Origin: Chloroflexota bacterium
Lineage (GTDB): Bacteria > Chloroflexota > UBA11872 > VXOZ01
Direction of reading: 5' to 3'
NCBI GenBank assembly: GCA_022824225.1
Contig: JAJEAH010000028.1
Span: 1 to 64,000, forward strand
DNA length: 64,000 nucleotides
Position numbers and translations under genes: made by a program. Shown in pieces: positions 55,085 through 64,000 of this stretch (positions within the stretch are counted from its first letter, which is position 1; each line of letters opens with the position of its first letter). The notes below the pieces were generated by a model, which searched no databases, had not been told where the DNA came from, and was given only the letters and a program-made list of their open reading frames with translations.

Positions 55085-56215
55085 TCACTTGATCTTCCCC
55101 GAGTTTTCTTTCACCTCGTTGTACACCAAGCGCGGCGTGAATTCGGGGTCGATCATGCGGAAGTAGTACTCGGACGAGGTGGGGGGAATGTCGCCCACTT
55201 GCCGCAGGTACCAGATGCAGAAGACGCCGGCCCACGGCCAGTTGGAGCGGCCGTACTTCACGCCTTCCACCGTCCACTCCGCCTGCTGTTCTTCGGTGAC
55301 TCGCCGCCAGATCAACTGGTCCGCCGGCATGTCCTGGGGTGATGCGTTCCAGCCGTACTCGTTGAACCAGACGGCTTTATCCGTATCGCCGTTGCGTTCC
55401 ATCACCTCGCGGAGCAGTTCGACCCGGCGAAAGTTGAGCACATTGGGATCGGGCGGCGCGGTTGGCGGAAACTCAAGACCGTAGGCGTTGGCGGACATGA
55501 TGTCGAAGTAGTCGAACGCGCCGTGTTGGTACATTTGCTCGAGGTAGTCGAGCTCCACCATGGCGCGGGGCGAGCGTTCCAGGGTGATGGCGAGCGGCGC
55601 GGTCAGCACCTTGATGTTGGTGTCTACTTCCTTCAAGCTCTCGTAGGCGATGCGCAGGAAATCGACGTAGCCTTTGGGGTCGGGCTCGGCGCCCCATTCC
55701 CGCGCCAGATTGGGCTCGTTCCAGATTTGGTAGTGGGAGATGCGCCCTTTGTAGCGGTCTGCCAGAACGGCCATGAAGTCGCCGTAGTCTTCAAGGCGCG
55801 CCGGCGGAGCTTCGGGGCGGGCGTTTTCCCGCCGCGCCCACATTGGGCTGCGGTCGACCCGGGCAATGAGCTTTAGACCGAATTCGTCCGCAAGGTCCAC
55901 GATTTCGTCGAAACGTTGCCAGGCGGATACCTGCCAGACCTGATCGTAGTAGTTGCCCTTTTCCGATTGCTCCGCGAGTTCCCAGGGAAAATGCTGTTTG
56001 ATCCACACGATGCCGGCATCGCGGGCCATTTCGAACGTCTTCTCTTTCTTCCAGAATTCGACTTCCTTATGTAGAAACGCGTTTGCGCCCCAAGGATTGA
56101 CATTTGCCTCGGGAATCGTGCGCTCGATGTCGGTCTCGTTGTCACCGCTAAAGGGGCCGCAGGCCGCGGCAGCTACTGACGCGGCTGCCGCCGTTAGAAT
56201 GGTTCTCCGTTTCAT
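55085..56215 (-). CDS. Clan-A glycoside hydrolase-like lipoprotein
   Basis: The protein has 376 residues with a (beta/alpha)8 fold. The signal is short with KRR and a lipobox AAAAC (Cys19), so the enzyme is membrane-anchored outside the cell. IWNEPNLAREW carries the acid/base Glu167 and VWFNEYGWN the nucleophile Glu286, the spacing expected for clan GH-A (GH39/GH5-like). ATG 56215 overlaps the upstream gene as ATGA. The substrate is a beta-linked glycan by inference. It belongs to an operon with the TIM-barrel and NYN genes. Confidence 0.83.
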   Translation of the reverse strand: MKRRTILTAAAASVAAAACGPFSGDNETDIERTIPEANVNPWGANAFLHKEVEFWKKEKTFEMARDAGIVWIKQHFPWELAEQSEKGNYYDQVWQVSAWQRFDEIVDLADEFGLKLIARVDRSPMWARRENARPEAPPARLEDYGDFMAVLADRYKGRISHYQIWNEPNLAREWGAEPDPKGYVDFLRIAYESLKEVDTNIKVLTAPLAITLERSPRAMVELDYLEQMYQHGAFDYFDIMSANAYGLEFPPTAPPDPNVLNFRRVELLREVMERNGDTDKAVWFNEYGWNASPQDMPADQLIWRRVTEEQQAEWTVEGVKYGRSNWPWAGVFCIWYLRQVGDIPPTSSEYYFRMIDPEFTPRLVYNEVKENSGKIK

Positions 56216-57078
56216 GGGTCCGGCTGTCTCTCGCTTTCTTGCATGAACTCGCGGGTCATCTCCAGCGCTTCGCGCGGGTCGACCGTATCCGGCTGCAAAT
56301 CCAGGGCGTACCACTGGCACGTGTTGGCTCTGACAAGTCTACGCAGCGGCTGGCGTAAGTCCACGTCGCCGTGACCGGGCGGCACGAAAAGTCCGGCGGC
56401 CGCCGCGCTTGCCAGTCCGCGCATGCCGATGTGGACGTGCGCCGCCAGTTGCGCATCGAGATCTCGCACGTAGCAATAGCTAATGCGCGCGCCATGCCGC
56501 TCGATGATGGCCATGGGGTCTACCTCCATTAGTGCCAGGTGGCCCAAATCCAAGGCAAGTGTAAGCAACTCCGGATCGGTCTCCTCAAGGAAACGCTCCA
56601 TTTCCTCTTCAGTTTCAATGTAGGAGGCGAGGCGTGGGCGAAACGCGACTGCCACGCCCACCGAGCGGATCATGTCGGCAACGCTCTGCACCGTGTCTAC
56701 GAGGAGCGCGTGGTCGCTGGGAGACAGGGAATCGAAGCGCGTGGCATTGGGCCAACCGGCGGTAGAGAGGCGTTCATTCGATCCTGGCACGGAGAGTATG
56801 CAAAACTCCGGCTCCAGGATTGCCAGCCCTTCGAGCAACTCCGGCATGGTCGGCCGGTGCTCTACAGTTACGGCGCGGTCATACCAGGGTTCGTGCAGCG
56901 TGAGCGCGGAGAGGGCGACATCGGTTTCTGCCAGCCGGTCTTGCTGCGCCAGCAACATTGGCAGCGCGGCGGCGCGCTGTTCCCAGCCCAGCAACTGCGC
57001 GTCTTCACATGCCGTCAGGATTTCCTCGACCGGCGTATTCTTCCACACGCTAGGAGCGCAGGAAAGGGGCGGTCCCAC
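56212..57078 (-). CDS. Sugar phosphate isomerase/epimerase-like TIM-barrel protein
   Basis: The 288-residue protein is of the AP-endonuclease-2/xylose-isomerase-like fold. LTLHEPWYD, LALDLGHLALME and YCYVRDLD hold likely metal ligands, and FVPPGHGDVDL is the usual late block. The substrate may be a ketose or inositol derivative. GTG 57078 is three bases after the NYN gene's stop, and its own stop overlaps the glycoside hydrolase start, so all three genes form an operon. Confidence 0.78.
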   Translation of the reverse strand: MGPPLSCAPSVWKNTPVEEILTACEDAQLLGWEQRAAALPMLLAQQDRLAETDVALSALTLHEPWYDRAVTVEHRPTMPELLEGLAILEPEFCILSVPGSNERLSTAGWPNATRFDSLSPSDHALLVDTVQSVADMIRSVGVAVAFRPRLASYIETEEEMERFLEETDPELLTLALDLGHLALMEVDPMAIIERHGARISYCYVRDLDAQLAAHVHIGMRGLASAAAAGLFVPPGHGDVDLRQPLRRLVRANTCQWYALDLQPDTVDPREALEMTREFMQESERQPDP

Positions 57079-57081
57079 CGG

Positions 57082-57795
57082 CTAGTTCTCCTCGTAGCGC
57101 GGCTCGGCGCCGGCCTGGCGGTTGCGTGGGCGCTGGGTAGCGGGGGCCTCTCCATTGCCCGGGTAGCCGTTGTAGTCGGTGGGAGGAGCCGAAGTTTCGG
57201 AGGCTAGCGCTTTTTCTCTCGTACCGTTTTCATGACTGCCGTTCTGCGCCGCTTCCATTTGAATGACCGGCGCCAGTTCCGCAAGCTCCGTAAACGTATC
57301 CGCGGCGTCGATCAGGGCGATGGCCGTCATTTCAGCGAGACCTACGACCTCGACCCGCACGCCTTTGAACTGGACGGCTTCCACCAGGCGCACAAAGTCG
57401 CCGTCTCCCGATATCAAGACCGCGGTGTCGACGTGAGGCGCGATCGTGAGCATGTCGATGGCTAGTTCAACGTCCAGATTGGCCTTGGCTGTGCCATCAG
57501 GAAAGCGGCGGAGGTGCTTGGTCACAACTCGAAAGCCGTGGCGCTTCATCCAGGTCAGATAGCCTTGGGACTCCGGGCTCTGCGGGTCAACTCCCGCATA
57601 GGCGAATGAGCGCAGCAGTCGCCGACCCTTGGTAAGCACTTCTACCATGCGCGTATAGTCGACGCGGATATTGAGCTTTCGCGCGGCAAAGTAGAGATTG
57701 CCCAAGTCCATGAACAGGGCTACTCTCTCAAAGTACGGCGGAAACCCGAGCTGCTCGTCGTCAACGGGAGGCCGGTCGAGATGGTGGACACTCAT
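57082..57795 (-). CDS. NYN-domain (LabA-like) protein
   Basis: This PIN-like putative RNase has 237 residues. The acidic triad is in FMDLGNLY, KANLDVELAIDML and LISGDGDFVRLVEAVQ, as in LabA/DUF88 proteins. The C-terminal 55 residues are Asn/Gly/Glu-rich and probably disordered. ATG 57795 follows AAGG; the GTG at 57804 overlaps that site. It is the first gene of an operon with sugar-metabolism genes, which is an odd partnership. The function is inferred as RNA cleavage or binding. Confidence 0.84.
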   Translation of the reverse strand: MSVHHLDRPPVDDEQLGFPPYFERVALFMDLGNLYFAARKLNIRVDYTRMVEVLTKGRRLLRSFAYAGVDPQSPESQGYLTWMKRHGFRVVTKHLRRFPDGTAKANLDVELAIDMLTIAPHVDTAVLISGDGDFVRLVEAVQFKGVRVEVVGLAEMTAIALIDAADTFTELAELAPVIQMEAAQNGSHENGTREKALASETSAPPTDYNGYPGNGEAPATQRPRNRQAGAEPRYEEN

Positions 57796-58642
57796 GGGTT
57801 GCACCTTACGCTACGATTGATCGCTTTAGGGTTTTCTTGCCCAATGGGATGCGCCAAAGAAAATGACAGGCAGAGCTTGCTTTGCCGCCACTGTGGAGAA
57901 GTACCCTACACCTCAGGAGTAGAGAATCACACTGGCGGGACTTCAAGCTGCTAACGAATTACTGGGTTGGGCAGGAGTGCACGAGTCCGCTGCGGCAGCC
58001 CCCTCGCCGTCTATCTTACGCGTCTGCAGCCGGGTGTACTGTGAAATGCGGCTGCCAAGCGCGATGGGATGCCGCAAACTTTGTCGGCTGCGGGCCGGCT
58101 GCCCACACCCAATACAGGGATAGGGGAGTTACGGGCCACTGCCAACAAGGGAACACGGCTACGCAACGGTTGGGAAACACGTGGCGAGGCCAACGAGAGG
58201 TCTAGCAGGAATCTTGCCGAGGGTGCGCCCCAAATGGCAAGGAACGAGAACGAGGTTCTGACTGTTCGGCCATAGTATAGCAGAAAGGCAGACTAGATTG
58301 CCAATACCAGCCCTGCAAGTCTAAGCAATAGCTCGATGGCGCTTTGATCCTAGGAGGTTGCGCTGCCGTGGTTTGAGCTCAAGCGGCGTCGACTGCTTTA
58401 CCGTTTGGTTAAATGCAGTCCGTTGACGGGCGCAGCGGCTTGGGATTTACGTACAGAAGGTATACTGGTAAGTGCATGGGGTAGGAGGAGGCGCCGGCGG
58501 CAACCGGGCAAGAGGTATGTGGCAAGTTTGGGCGCTTCGATCGATGGGCGATCGTCAAATCGTGTGACGGGCGGCCGCTAGACATTGCGCAACTGAATTG
58601 GTTGTGCTGGCTAGAATCGGCCGCAAGTAAAGAGAATGCGCT
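57796..58642. other. Long intergenic stretch, no gene recognised
   Basis: This is 847 bases between divergent genes. A TATACT hexamer at 58461 lacks a spaced -35. TAGGAGG near 58351 is followed by GTG GTT TGA, so it is not a start. I checked by eye for tRNA, tmRNA, SRP and RNase P cores and saw none. A structured or regulatory RNA cannot be excluded. Confidence 0.4.
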
Positions 58643-60025
58643 ATGGAAAAAGTAGACCTCGTAGTCATTGGCACCGGACCCGCCGGCCACCGCGCCGCAA
58701 TCCAGGCGGCGAAACTTGGGAAGTCTGTGGTAGCCATAGAACGCCGGACCTTTGTAGGTGGCAATCTGGTCAATGCGGGCTCGATCCCCAGCAAGACTTT
58801 GCGGCAGGCGGTGCTGTACTTGACTGGCTTCTTCGAACGCAACATATACGGCATCACGTATTCGGTGAAGGAAAAGATCACGGTTTCCGACTTGATGTTT
58901 CGCTGCGAACACGTCATCAAGAACGAGACCGACGTGCTCGAAGTGCAACTTTCCCGCAACGACGTCAAGCCGCTCCATGGAGAGGCGCGCTTCGAAGGCC
59001 CGCACAACGTTGCCGTCACGCTGGAGGACGGGCGTGACGAAGTAATCGAAGCCGATTACGTCATCATCGCCACCGGCAGTCGTCCCGCGCGCTCGCCGAC
59101 GGTGCCCTTCAACGGGCAGACGATCTTTGATACCGACGGCGTCTACATGCTGAAGGAACTCCCAAAGCGACTAGCCATCGTGGGCGCGGGTGTGATCGGC
59201 GTCGAGTACGCGTGCATCTTCGCGGCGCTGGGCATAGACGTGACCCTCATCGAGCAACGTGCAGAGATGCTTGACTTTATAGACGAGGAGATCCGTGAGG
59301 CGCTCTCCTACCATATGCGGGAAGCAGGCATCACGTTTCGCTTTCGGGAGGAAGTGGCGGAAGTGAGCGATGAAGGCGATCGAATCGTGGCCCGCACCCG
59401 TAGCCGCAAGACTATTCTGGCCGATCACCTCCTCTACGCCGGTGGACGCCAGGGCAATACGGATATGCTCAATTTGGAGGCCGCAGGCCTGGAAGCCGAC
59501 CACCGCGGACGCCTTAAGGTAAATGAACAGTTTCAAACGTCCGCGCCCCACATCTATGCGTGCGGTGACGTTGTCGGCTTTCCCGCCTTGGCGGCTTCAT
59601 CCATGGAGCAGGGGAGACTTGCCGCCCGCCATGCCTTTGGCGAAGGGGGGTCATTCAACTCGCACCTCTTCCCCTATGGGATCTACACGATTCCGGAAAC
59701 GTCCATGGTGGGACGCAACGAGAAGGAACTTAGCGAAGCCGGCATCCCCTATGAGATTGGCGTCGCCCGCTACCGCGAGATTGCCCGCGGCCAGATCATT
59801 GGCGACCCAAACGGCTTGGTAAAGCTCTTGGTGCACGCGGACGAGCGCACGATTCTCGGCGTGCACGTCCTCGGCACCGGGGCGTCGGAATTGGTTCACA
59901 TCGGGCAAACGGCCATGGCGCTGAACGGAACGCTTGATTTCTTCGTGGACAACGTATTCAACTACCCCACACTTGCCGAGTGCTACAAGGTGGCCGCGCT
60001 GGACGCCTACAACAAGCTCTCCTGA
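58643..60025 (+). CDS. SthA-like soluble pyridine nucleotide transhydrogenase / flavoprotein
   Basis: The 460-residue FAD protein is of the pyridine nucleotide-disulphide family. The FAD motif VVIGTGPAGHRAA (8-20), the NAD(P) motif VGAGVIGVEYA and HIYACGDVVGFPALAA are intact. The place of the redox pair reads GGNLVNAGSIPSK (39-51), with no Cys, so it is not a dihydrolipoyl dehydrogenase or mercuric reductase. E. coli SthA keeps one Cys there. Hydride transfer between NADH and NADPH is the likely reaction. ATG 58643 has a weak AAGAGAA upstream. Confidence 0.86.
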   Translation: MEKVDLVVIGTGPAGHRAAIQAAKLGKSVVAIERRTFVGGNLVNAGSIPSKTLRQAVLYLTGFFERNIYGITYSVKEKITVSDLMFRCEHVIKNETDVLEVQLSRNDVKPLHGEARFEGPHNVAVTLEDGRDEVIEADYVIIATGSRPARSPTVPFNGQTIFDTDGVYMLKELPKRLAIVGAGVIGVEYACIFAALGIDVTLIEQRAEMLDFIDEEIREALSYHMREAGITFRFREEVAEVSDEGDRIVARTRSRKTILADHLLYAGGRQGNTDMLNLEAAGLEADHRGRLKVNEQFQTSAPHIYACGDVVGFPALAASSMEQGRLAARHAFGEGGSFNSHLFPYGIYTIPETSMVGRNEKELSEAGIPYEIGVARYREIARGQIIGDPNGLVKLLVHADERTILGVHVLGTGASELVHIGQTAMALNGTLDFFVDNVFNYPTLAECYKVAALDAYNKLS

Positions 60026-60299
60026 CCGGGGGAACGCAGGTCGTCGCTCGCGCTAGCCTATAGGGCGGGGCGAGCGTGCATTCCCGCGAGGCACAGTGCT
60101 CTTCGTCTAGTCCGCGCGACGCGGGCGCGCGACGCGGCGACTGCACCCTCTGGGAATCGCCGCACCGGGGCCACAGGGCCAGCTAGCATTTGGTACGTCA
60201 CCGCTATGTCCGCTTGCAATTCCTTGCCGCGGTCATGTGACCGGGATAGTGCCGGCAGCATGGCAAGCATGGCGTACGGCGACGGCCTGCGGGGCGACG

Positions 60300-63200
60300 C
60301 TACTCCTGCGGCAGGCTCTCGTCAACCAGAATGAACCGAGGCGCCAGCCGGACTGTCGGCTCCGCCCCCGAAGCGAAATCCAGCCAGGCCACTGGCAGGC
60401 TTTGGGCGCGCAGCGCATACCGGTAGAGCGTGAAATAGAGGACGTACGACTCATCGGGTTTTGCCGGAAGGGACACCTCCCGCGCCACGGTGGCCGCCTC
60501 GCCATTGATGGCGAGAGTTACTGCCAGCGAGTTGGCGTCCAGGGAAAACGAGTAGTGGTCGCCCGCATCGGGCGGCGTGTCCAGGAGAATCTGCCAGAGA
60601 CCCGCTCGGCCTGGGACGCCTTGGCTGTCACCATAGCCATAGATGGTCCGTTGTTTAACGAGTTCCCAAAAGAGCTGGTCCTCCAGCGGTTTCCCGCGCG
60701 TGCCAATGAAGTGCGCGTCCACGCGCAGCACGTCGCCCGCTAACATAGGCATGAGCAGCAGCGCCGGCACGCCGAAACGGGACTCGACCCCTGCCGGCGG
60801 TACCCTCTGGGCGCGCACCCACGCCGGGGCGGAGGATCGCAAAGTGATGCTAGCGAGACCTGGCGCATCCAAGGGTATGAGGTTGGCGCCCGGTAGCAGT
60901 GCGAACTCGCGGACATCAGCGCCGGCGGCTACGTCAAGCTGCGCCGCTTCCTCCACAAGCACCATCAAGAGCAGAGCAGAGGGCGCGACCTCTTCGTCCT
61001 CCGGCAGAGCCAAGCAAGCGAGGGCAAATTCAGTCCGGGTGTTGGCAGCCAGTTTCCGCATAGACGGCACAGCGGCGATCTCGCGGGTAGGACAATAGCC
61101 CTCCGCGAGTGCGTAGAGCTCAACGCCGAGGGCGCTCCAGACGGACCGCGAGCGCTGGAAGCCCCATGCCGATGGCATGTCCTGGGGCGTAAACGGCCAA
61201 TTGCGGGAGCGTTCCCCGGGCGGTTCCGTAATGAGAAAGGCGTAATCGTAGCGGTCGTCCAGTTGGGGCTCCACCAGCTCGACCCGCGTCCTGATATGCA
61301 CGTCGTGGGAATTGGCGCTGACCAGCCGCCGCTCCCGCAGCGTGTAGTTTATGGCCCAGCGCACGTCCTCGGGTATGGCCGGGGAGACATAGACCCTCGC
61401 GTCGGTGGGGATGATTGCCGGCAGATCGCGGAGCGCGCTGCGCGGCACGTCCGGCCGCTCGTCGTAGAATGCCGGTAGCACCTCGTACACGTGGTGCCAC
61501 GCCAAGCCCTCCTGCACATCCTCATTGGAGAACACAAGCGTGAAATAGCGCGGGTCATGCAAGAGCGCGTGGACCTCAGGCGGCGTATTGCGAAACCACC
61601 GCAGGTTGATCACGACGTGGGTGATGCCGTACTCCGCCATGGCGGTTGGCTCAAGCGCGTAGAGCGCGTCGTAGTATGTGGGAGCGGGAAAGTCGAAGTT
61701 GATATACGAAAGCTCATCGGTCTGTTTGTGGGGGGCAAAGCCCCGAATGAGCAACGGGACTTCCGGCAGTTGGTTGGTGAGCACGTGTGCCGTGGCAGGC
61801 AAGGACCGCAAGAACGCGCGCGCTTCCCCGCCCATGCGGAAGACATAGGCGCGCCCGCGGACGGGGTCAATACTGTCGAGCTGCCGCGTCGGGGGTGAGA
61901 GGGTCCAGTGGTCCTCGATGCGCTGGCCCAGCGTAACGGGGCGGCCGTTGTCCATGTTGCCTACGGCGACAGAGAGCGGCCCGGCAATGGTCAGGGCGGT
62001 GACTGCCAGCGCGAGCGCCCAGGCCGGGGCCGAACGTTGCCGTCGCCTCAGCCAGGCGAATACGCCGATGCCAAACAGGAGCGCCAGCGAGACCCAGCCG
62101 AAGCTGTGCATCCGGCCAACGTCACCCGAATACTGGTAGTCAACCAGGCGGGGTAGCAGGAGGCCCGCAACGCCCATGGCCGCCAGCCAGGTAAGCGTAT
62201 AGACGTGCTTGGAACGCACCGCCCAGACGAGCAAAAACGGCGCGGCAAGCACAGGCAAGCCGAGGGTAATGAGCCAGAGCGCCGCTGTAGCCAGAGCGAC
62301 AGTAGGCGACGGCAAATGGCTCTCAATACTGAACAGCCACGGGAAGGGCTGGAGCGCGAATGCCGCGCCGAGGCCGGCAGCGCCGGGAGGACGATTCAGG
62401 AGCGCCGTAGAAAAGACTCCGCCCTGCAAGAGCGCTATCAGGATGGCCGCAGCTCCGGCGGGCACATGATCGCGCAGTAGCCGCACGTCCCGCTTGGCCG
62501 CCGTCTGCCAGAGGACCGCCGTTGTCCAGCCGATGGCGCCCACGACGAACACTAAGGACTCGAGTAGCGCGACGCTGGCAAAGCACGCCCCCAGCAACAG
62601 CCATTGCGGCCAATTGGGCCTCGCGTGGGATTCGCCGGCCGCGCGGGTCGCCATATCTGACGCGATCACGGCGCAGCCAAGCAGTACGGCCCAACCGCTG
62701 AGGTAATGCGGACGAACAATGAAGAGCGGGTAGGCCTCGATTGCGCTCGGAGTCAAGCGGTAGAAGAGCCGGAGAAGCTCGTCGTATGCGGACGCGTTGG
62801 CGGGCGGCAACCACTCGAAGAGAATGAAGCGCAACGGCGCTATGAGAGAGAGCAGCCCTGCGCCGAAAGAGAAGAAGAGACCGGCAATGAGCCCAAACCG
62901 CGCGCTGCCCAGCACATGCGCCGCCAGAGCGGCGGCGGCGAGATAGGCGGCAGCCGCGGCTAGCGGCGTCAAGATGAAGAAGGCGATCGCCACATCCAAC
63001 TGACCAATGTGTGCGAGCAGGGCGGCGAGGAAGTCCACACCGTAGTGATACTCGGCATGGAGCGTCGGCGCGCCGGGCGCCATCACCGGAAAGTTGCCAA
63101 ACCTGATGGTGTGCGCCAGCCAGTAGTGCATGTGATAGTCGGAAGTCGTGAAAATGACGTAGTTGCCGACACTGAGCAAAAGCACGACCAGCCCCGCGGC

Positions 63201-63539
63201 GGCGACTATACCGACGTCGGGCCAGGATAGCGGCTCGCGGTGTTGCAGGTCGCGGCGCCGCAGGACCGCGAGCGCGATGGCGGCGGCAAGGACGGCGAGC
63301 AGGCCCCACGTAAACGCTCGCGGCGTGCCGAGCACGTAGGCCAGCAGGTTGCAGACCACGAGGGCGCTGGCTAGTCCGATAGGGAATGCCGCAGCCGCCG
63401 CGGTCAGCAGGGAGCGCACGCCAAAGAGAAAATACGTGAGCAACAGGCCGCTCAAAGCCATGGCGCCAAGCGCGGCGCCGGCGCGGGCCAAGTTGAGCGT
63501 CAGAGCCGGGTCAATGGTGATGTTCAAGATGGAGGACAC
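60300..63539 (-). CDS. Large GT-C-like polytopic membrane protein, 1079 residues
   Basis: The first 530 residues hold about 13 hydrophobic segments. The early loop FTTSDYHMHYWLAH followed by EYHYGVDFLAALL resembles DUF2298 and other GT-C membrane proteins, with Asp and His in the loop after segment 4. The remaining 550 residues are mainly soluble. They include VRWAINYTLRERR and a late beta-rich domain ending near PRFILVDESLPQE. The start is GTG 63539. It could be a glycosyltransferase or glycan-handling protein working with the 46-50 kb pair. No family name is certain. Confidence 0.7.
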   Translation of the reverse strand: MSSILNITIDPALTLNLARAGAALGAMALSGLLLTYFLFGVRSLLTAAAAAFPIGLASALVVCNLLAYVLGTPRAFTWGLLAVLAAAIALAVLRRRDLQHREPLSWPDVGIVAAAGLVVLLLSVGNYVIFTTSDYHMHYWLAHTIRFGNFPVMAPGAPTLHAEYHYGVDFLAALLAHIGQLDVAIAFFILTPLAAAAAYLAAAALAAHVLGSARFGLIAGLFFSFGAGLLSLIAPLRFILFEWLPPANASAYDELLRLFYRLTPSAIEAYPLFIVRPHYLSGWAVLLGCAVIASDMATRAAGESHARPNWPQWLLLGACFASVALLESLVFVVGAIGWTTAVLWQTAAKRDVRLLRDHVPAGAAAILIALLQGGVFSTALLNRPPGAAGLGAAFALQPFPWLFSIESHLPSPTVALATAALWLITLGLPVLAAPFLLVWAVRSKHVYTLTWLAAMGVAGLLLPRLVDYQYSGDVGRMHSFGWVSLALLFGIGVFAWLRRRQRSAPAWALALAVTALTIAGPLSVAVGNMDNGRPVTLGQRIEDHWTLSPPTRQLDSIDPVRGRAYVFRMGGEARAFLRSLPATAHVLTNQLPEVPLLIRGFAPHKQTDELSYINFDFPAPTYYDALYALEPTAMAEYGITHVVINLRWFRNTPPEVHALLHDPRYFTLVFSNEDVQEGLAWHHVYEVLPAFYDERPDVPRSALRDLPAIIPTDARVYVSPAIPEDVRWAINYTLRERRLVSANSHDVHIRTRVELVEPQLDDRYDYAFLITEPPGERSRNWPFTPQDMPSAWGFQRSRSVWSALGVELYALAEGYCPTREIAAVPSMRKLAANTRTEFALACLALPEDEEVAPSALLLMVLVEEAAQLDVAAGADVREFALLPGANLIPLDAPGLASITLRSSAPAWVRAQRVPPAGVESRFGVPALLLMPMLAGDVLRVDAHFIGTRGKPLEDQLFWELVKQRTIYGYGDSQGVPGRAGLWQILLDTPPDAGDHYSFSLDANSLAVTLAINGEAATVAREVSLPAKPDESYVLYFTLYRYALRAQSLPVAWLDFASGAEPTVRLAPRFILVDESLPQE

Positions 63540-63809
63540 GGAGCGGCGCTTTTCCCCAATGAGGTTCGTGTGAGGATGTCCTAACTCTTCACTGTTTATC
63601 TGTGAGGGAAGTCTGTCCGTCTGTGGCAGGGCCTAATTCGGTTCAGTCAACAACGACGCGAATGGTCTTGGAATTGTCCTTCTGCGGCAGACGCTAGTAT
63701 CAATAGACCTGCCCAGGGCAGACTTGCTGCGTCGGGTAGGTCAATTGTCCGGGAAAAGTAGATTTTCCTATGGCTCTAGAAACGCGAGTGTCAACAAATC
63801 AGCTACTTT

Positions 63810-63962
63810 CGGCAAAGTCAAGCGCTCAGCAAAGTCGAGCGCTCAGCAGGGCCACACACCCGGCAAGGCCATGCGTTCAGCAAGGCCTTGCACCCGGCAA
63901 GGCCATACGCTCAGCAAGGCCATACACCCGGCAAGGCCATACTCTCGGCAACGTCATGCTCT
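63810..63962. repeat. 17-bp tandem array, nine units
   Basis: Nine consecutive 17-base units of CRGCAARGYCAWRCRCY type (for example CGGCAAGGCCATACGCT) run without gaps. Units beginning CAG and CGG and ending GCT or ACC alternate in part, giving a 34-base sub-period. It sits in the 63540-64000 gap, 270 bases upstream of the membrane protein's start. The frame open across it is not conserved between units. Confidence 0.85.
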
Positions 63963-64000
63963 CTCCTATGTCACTCTGAGGAGCGGAGCGACGAAGAGTC
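63962..64000. repeat. Family B repeat, truncated by window end
   Basis: ATGTCACTCTGAGGAGCGGA and the following GCGACGAAGAGTC match the left end of the copies at 33.2 and 54.5 kb. It continues beyond the window. Confidence 0.65.

Noticed and set aside
58347-58377. Small gene after TAGGAGG
   Set aside because: The GTG after the ribosome-like site meets a stop two codons later.
63770-63979. 69-codon frame over the 17-bp array
   Set aside because: The unit length shifts the frame each copy, so the protein is not repeated and not selected.

Overview
The window is about 60% G+C and densely coded. It carries no rRNA, tRNA or CRISPR array that I could recognise. It looks like a chromosomal segment of a free-living or host-associated Chloroflexota bacterium. 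The reasons are an Agl23-type (TIGR03663) membrane protein encoded directly after a DUF2298 protein, many Tat-type lipoprotein solute-binding proteins, several amidohydrolase and PHP-type metal hydrolases, and one-carbon and N-methyl catabolic enzymes. The phylum is an inference from gene content; no marker gene proves it.

Region by region. 0-5 kb holds DNA maintenance and stress genes: recN (5' end cut by the window edge), hsp20 with a clear promoter, and mutL, followed by a palindrome-rich spacer and a small unknown gene. 5-10 kb holds a remnant of a DUF4268-like gene, an M20 amidohydrolase, a 58-bp tandem repeat array, a metallophosphoesterase and a 5'-nucleotidase-like protein that lacks the usual catalytic histidine. 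10-14 kb holds an orphan sugar-type solute-binding lipoprotein, a short-chain dehydrogenase and a nitrilase-superfamily amidase. 14-20 kb is a general L-amino-acid ABC transporter of the Aap/Bzt type: two tandem binding proteins separated by a rho-independent terminator, two permeases and an ATPase. 20-23 kb holds a second orphan solute-binding lipoprotein and a HIT protein.

23-33 kb is an accessory catabolic block built from local duplications. It has two amidohydrolases plus a third with a degenerate metal site, two DUF3604/PHP hydrolases, two overlapping GNAT acetyltransferases, a DegT-type aminotransferase and a homocysteine methyltransferase. The methyltransferase is followed by a dimethylglycine/sarcosine dehydrogenase-like protein (34-36 kb) and a sarcosine oxidase-like protein (40-41 kb). 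Together these could carry out stepwise glycine-betaine demethylation, with groEL and a metallo-beta-lactamase-fold hydrolase lying between them.

41-46 kb holds a mandelate-racemase-type enzyme, a cupin, an RNA uracil methyltransferase, coaE and a DUF4126 membrane protein. 46-50 kb on the minus strand is the DUF2298-Agl23 membrane pair. 50-57 kb, also minus strand, holds ThuA, a class III aminotransferase, a third orphan solute-binding lipoprotein, and a tight operon of a LabA-like NYN protein, a TIM-barrel sugar isomerase-like protein and a clan-A glycoside hydrolase lipoprotein. 58-64 kb holds an SthA-like flavoprotein, a 1079-residue GT-C-like membrane protein of unknown role and a 17-bp tandem array at the window edge.

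Intergenic DNA is unusual throughout. At least four families of short dispersed repeats recur in the gaps, some amplified into tandem arrays. Coordinates of hairpins and promoters were read by eye and may be off by one base.
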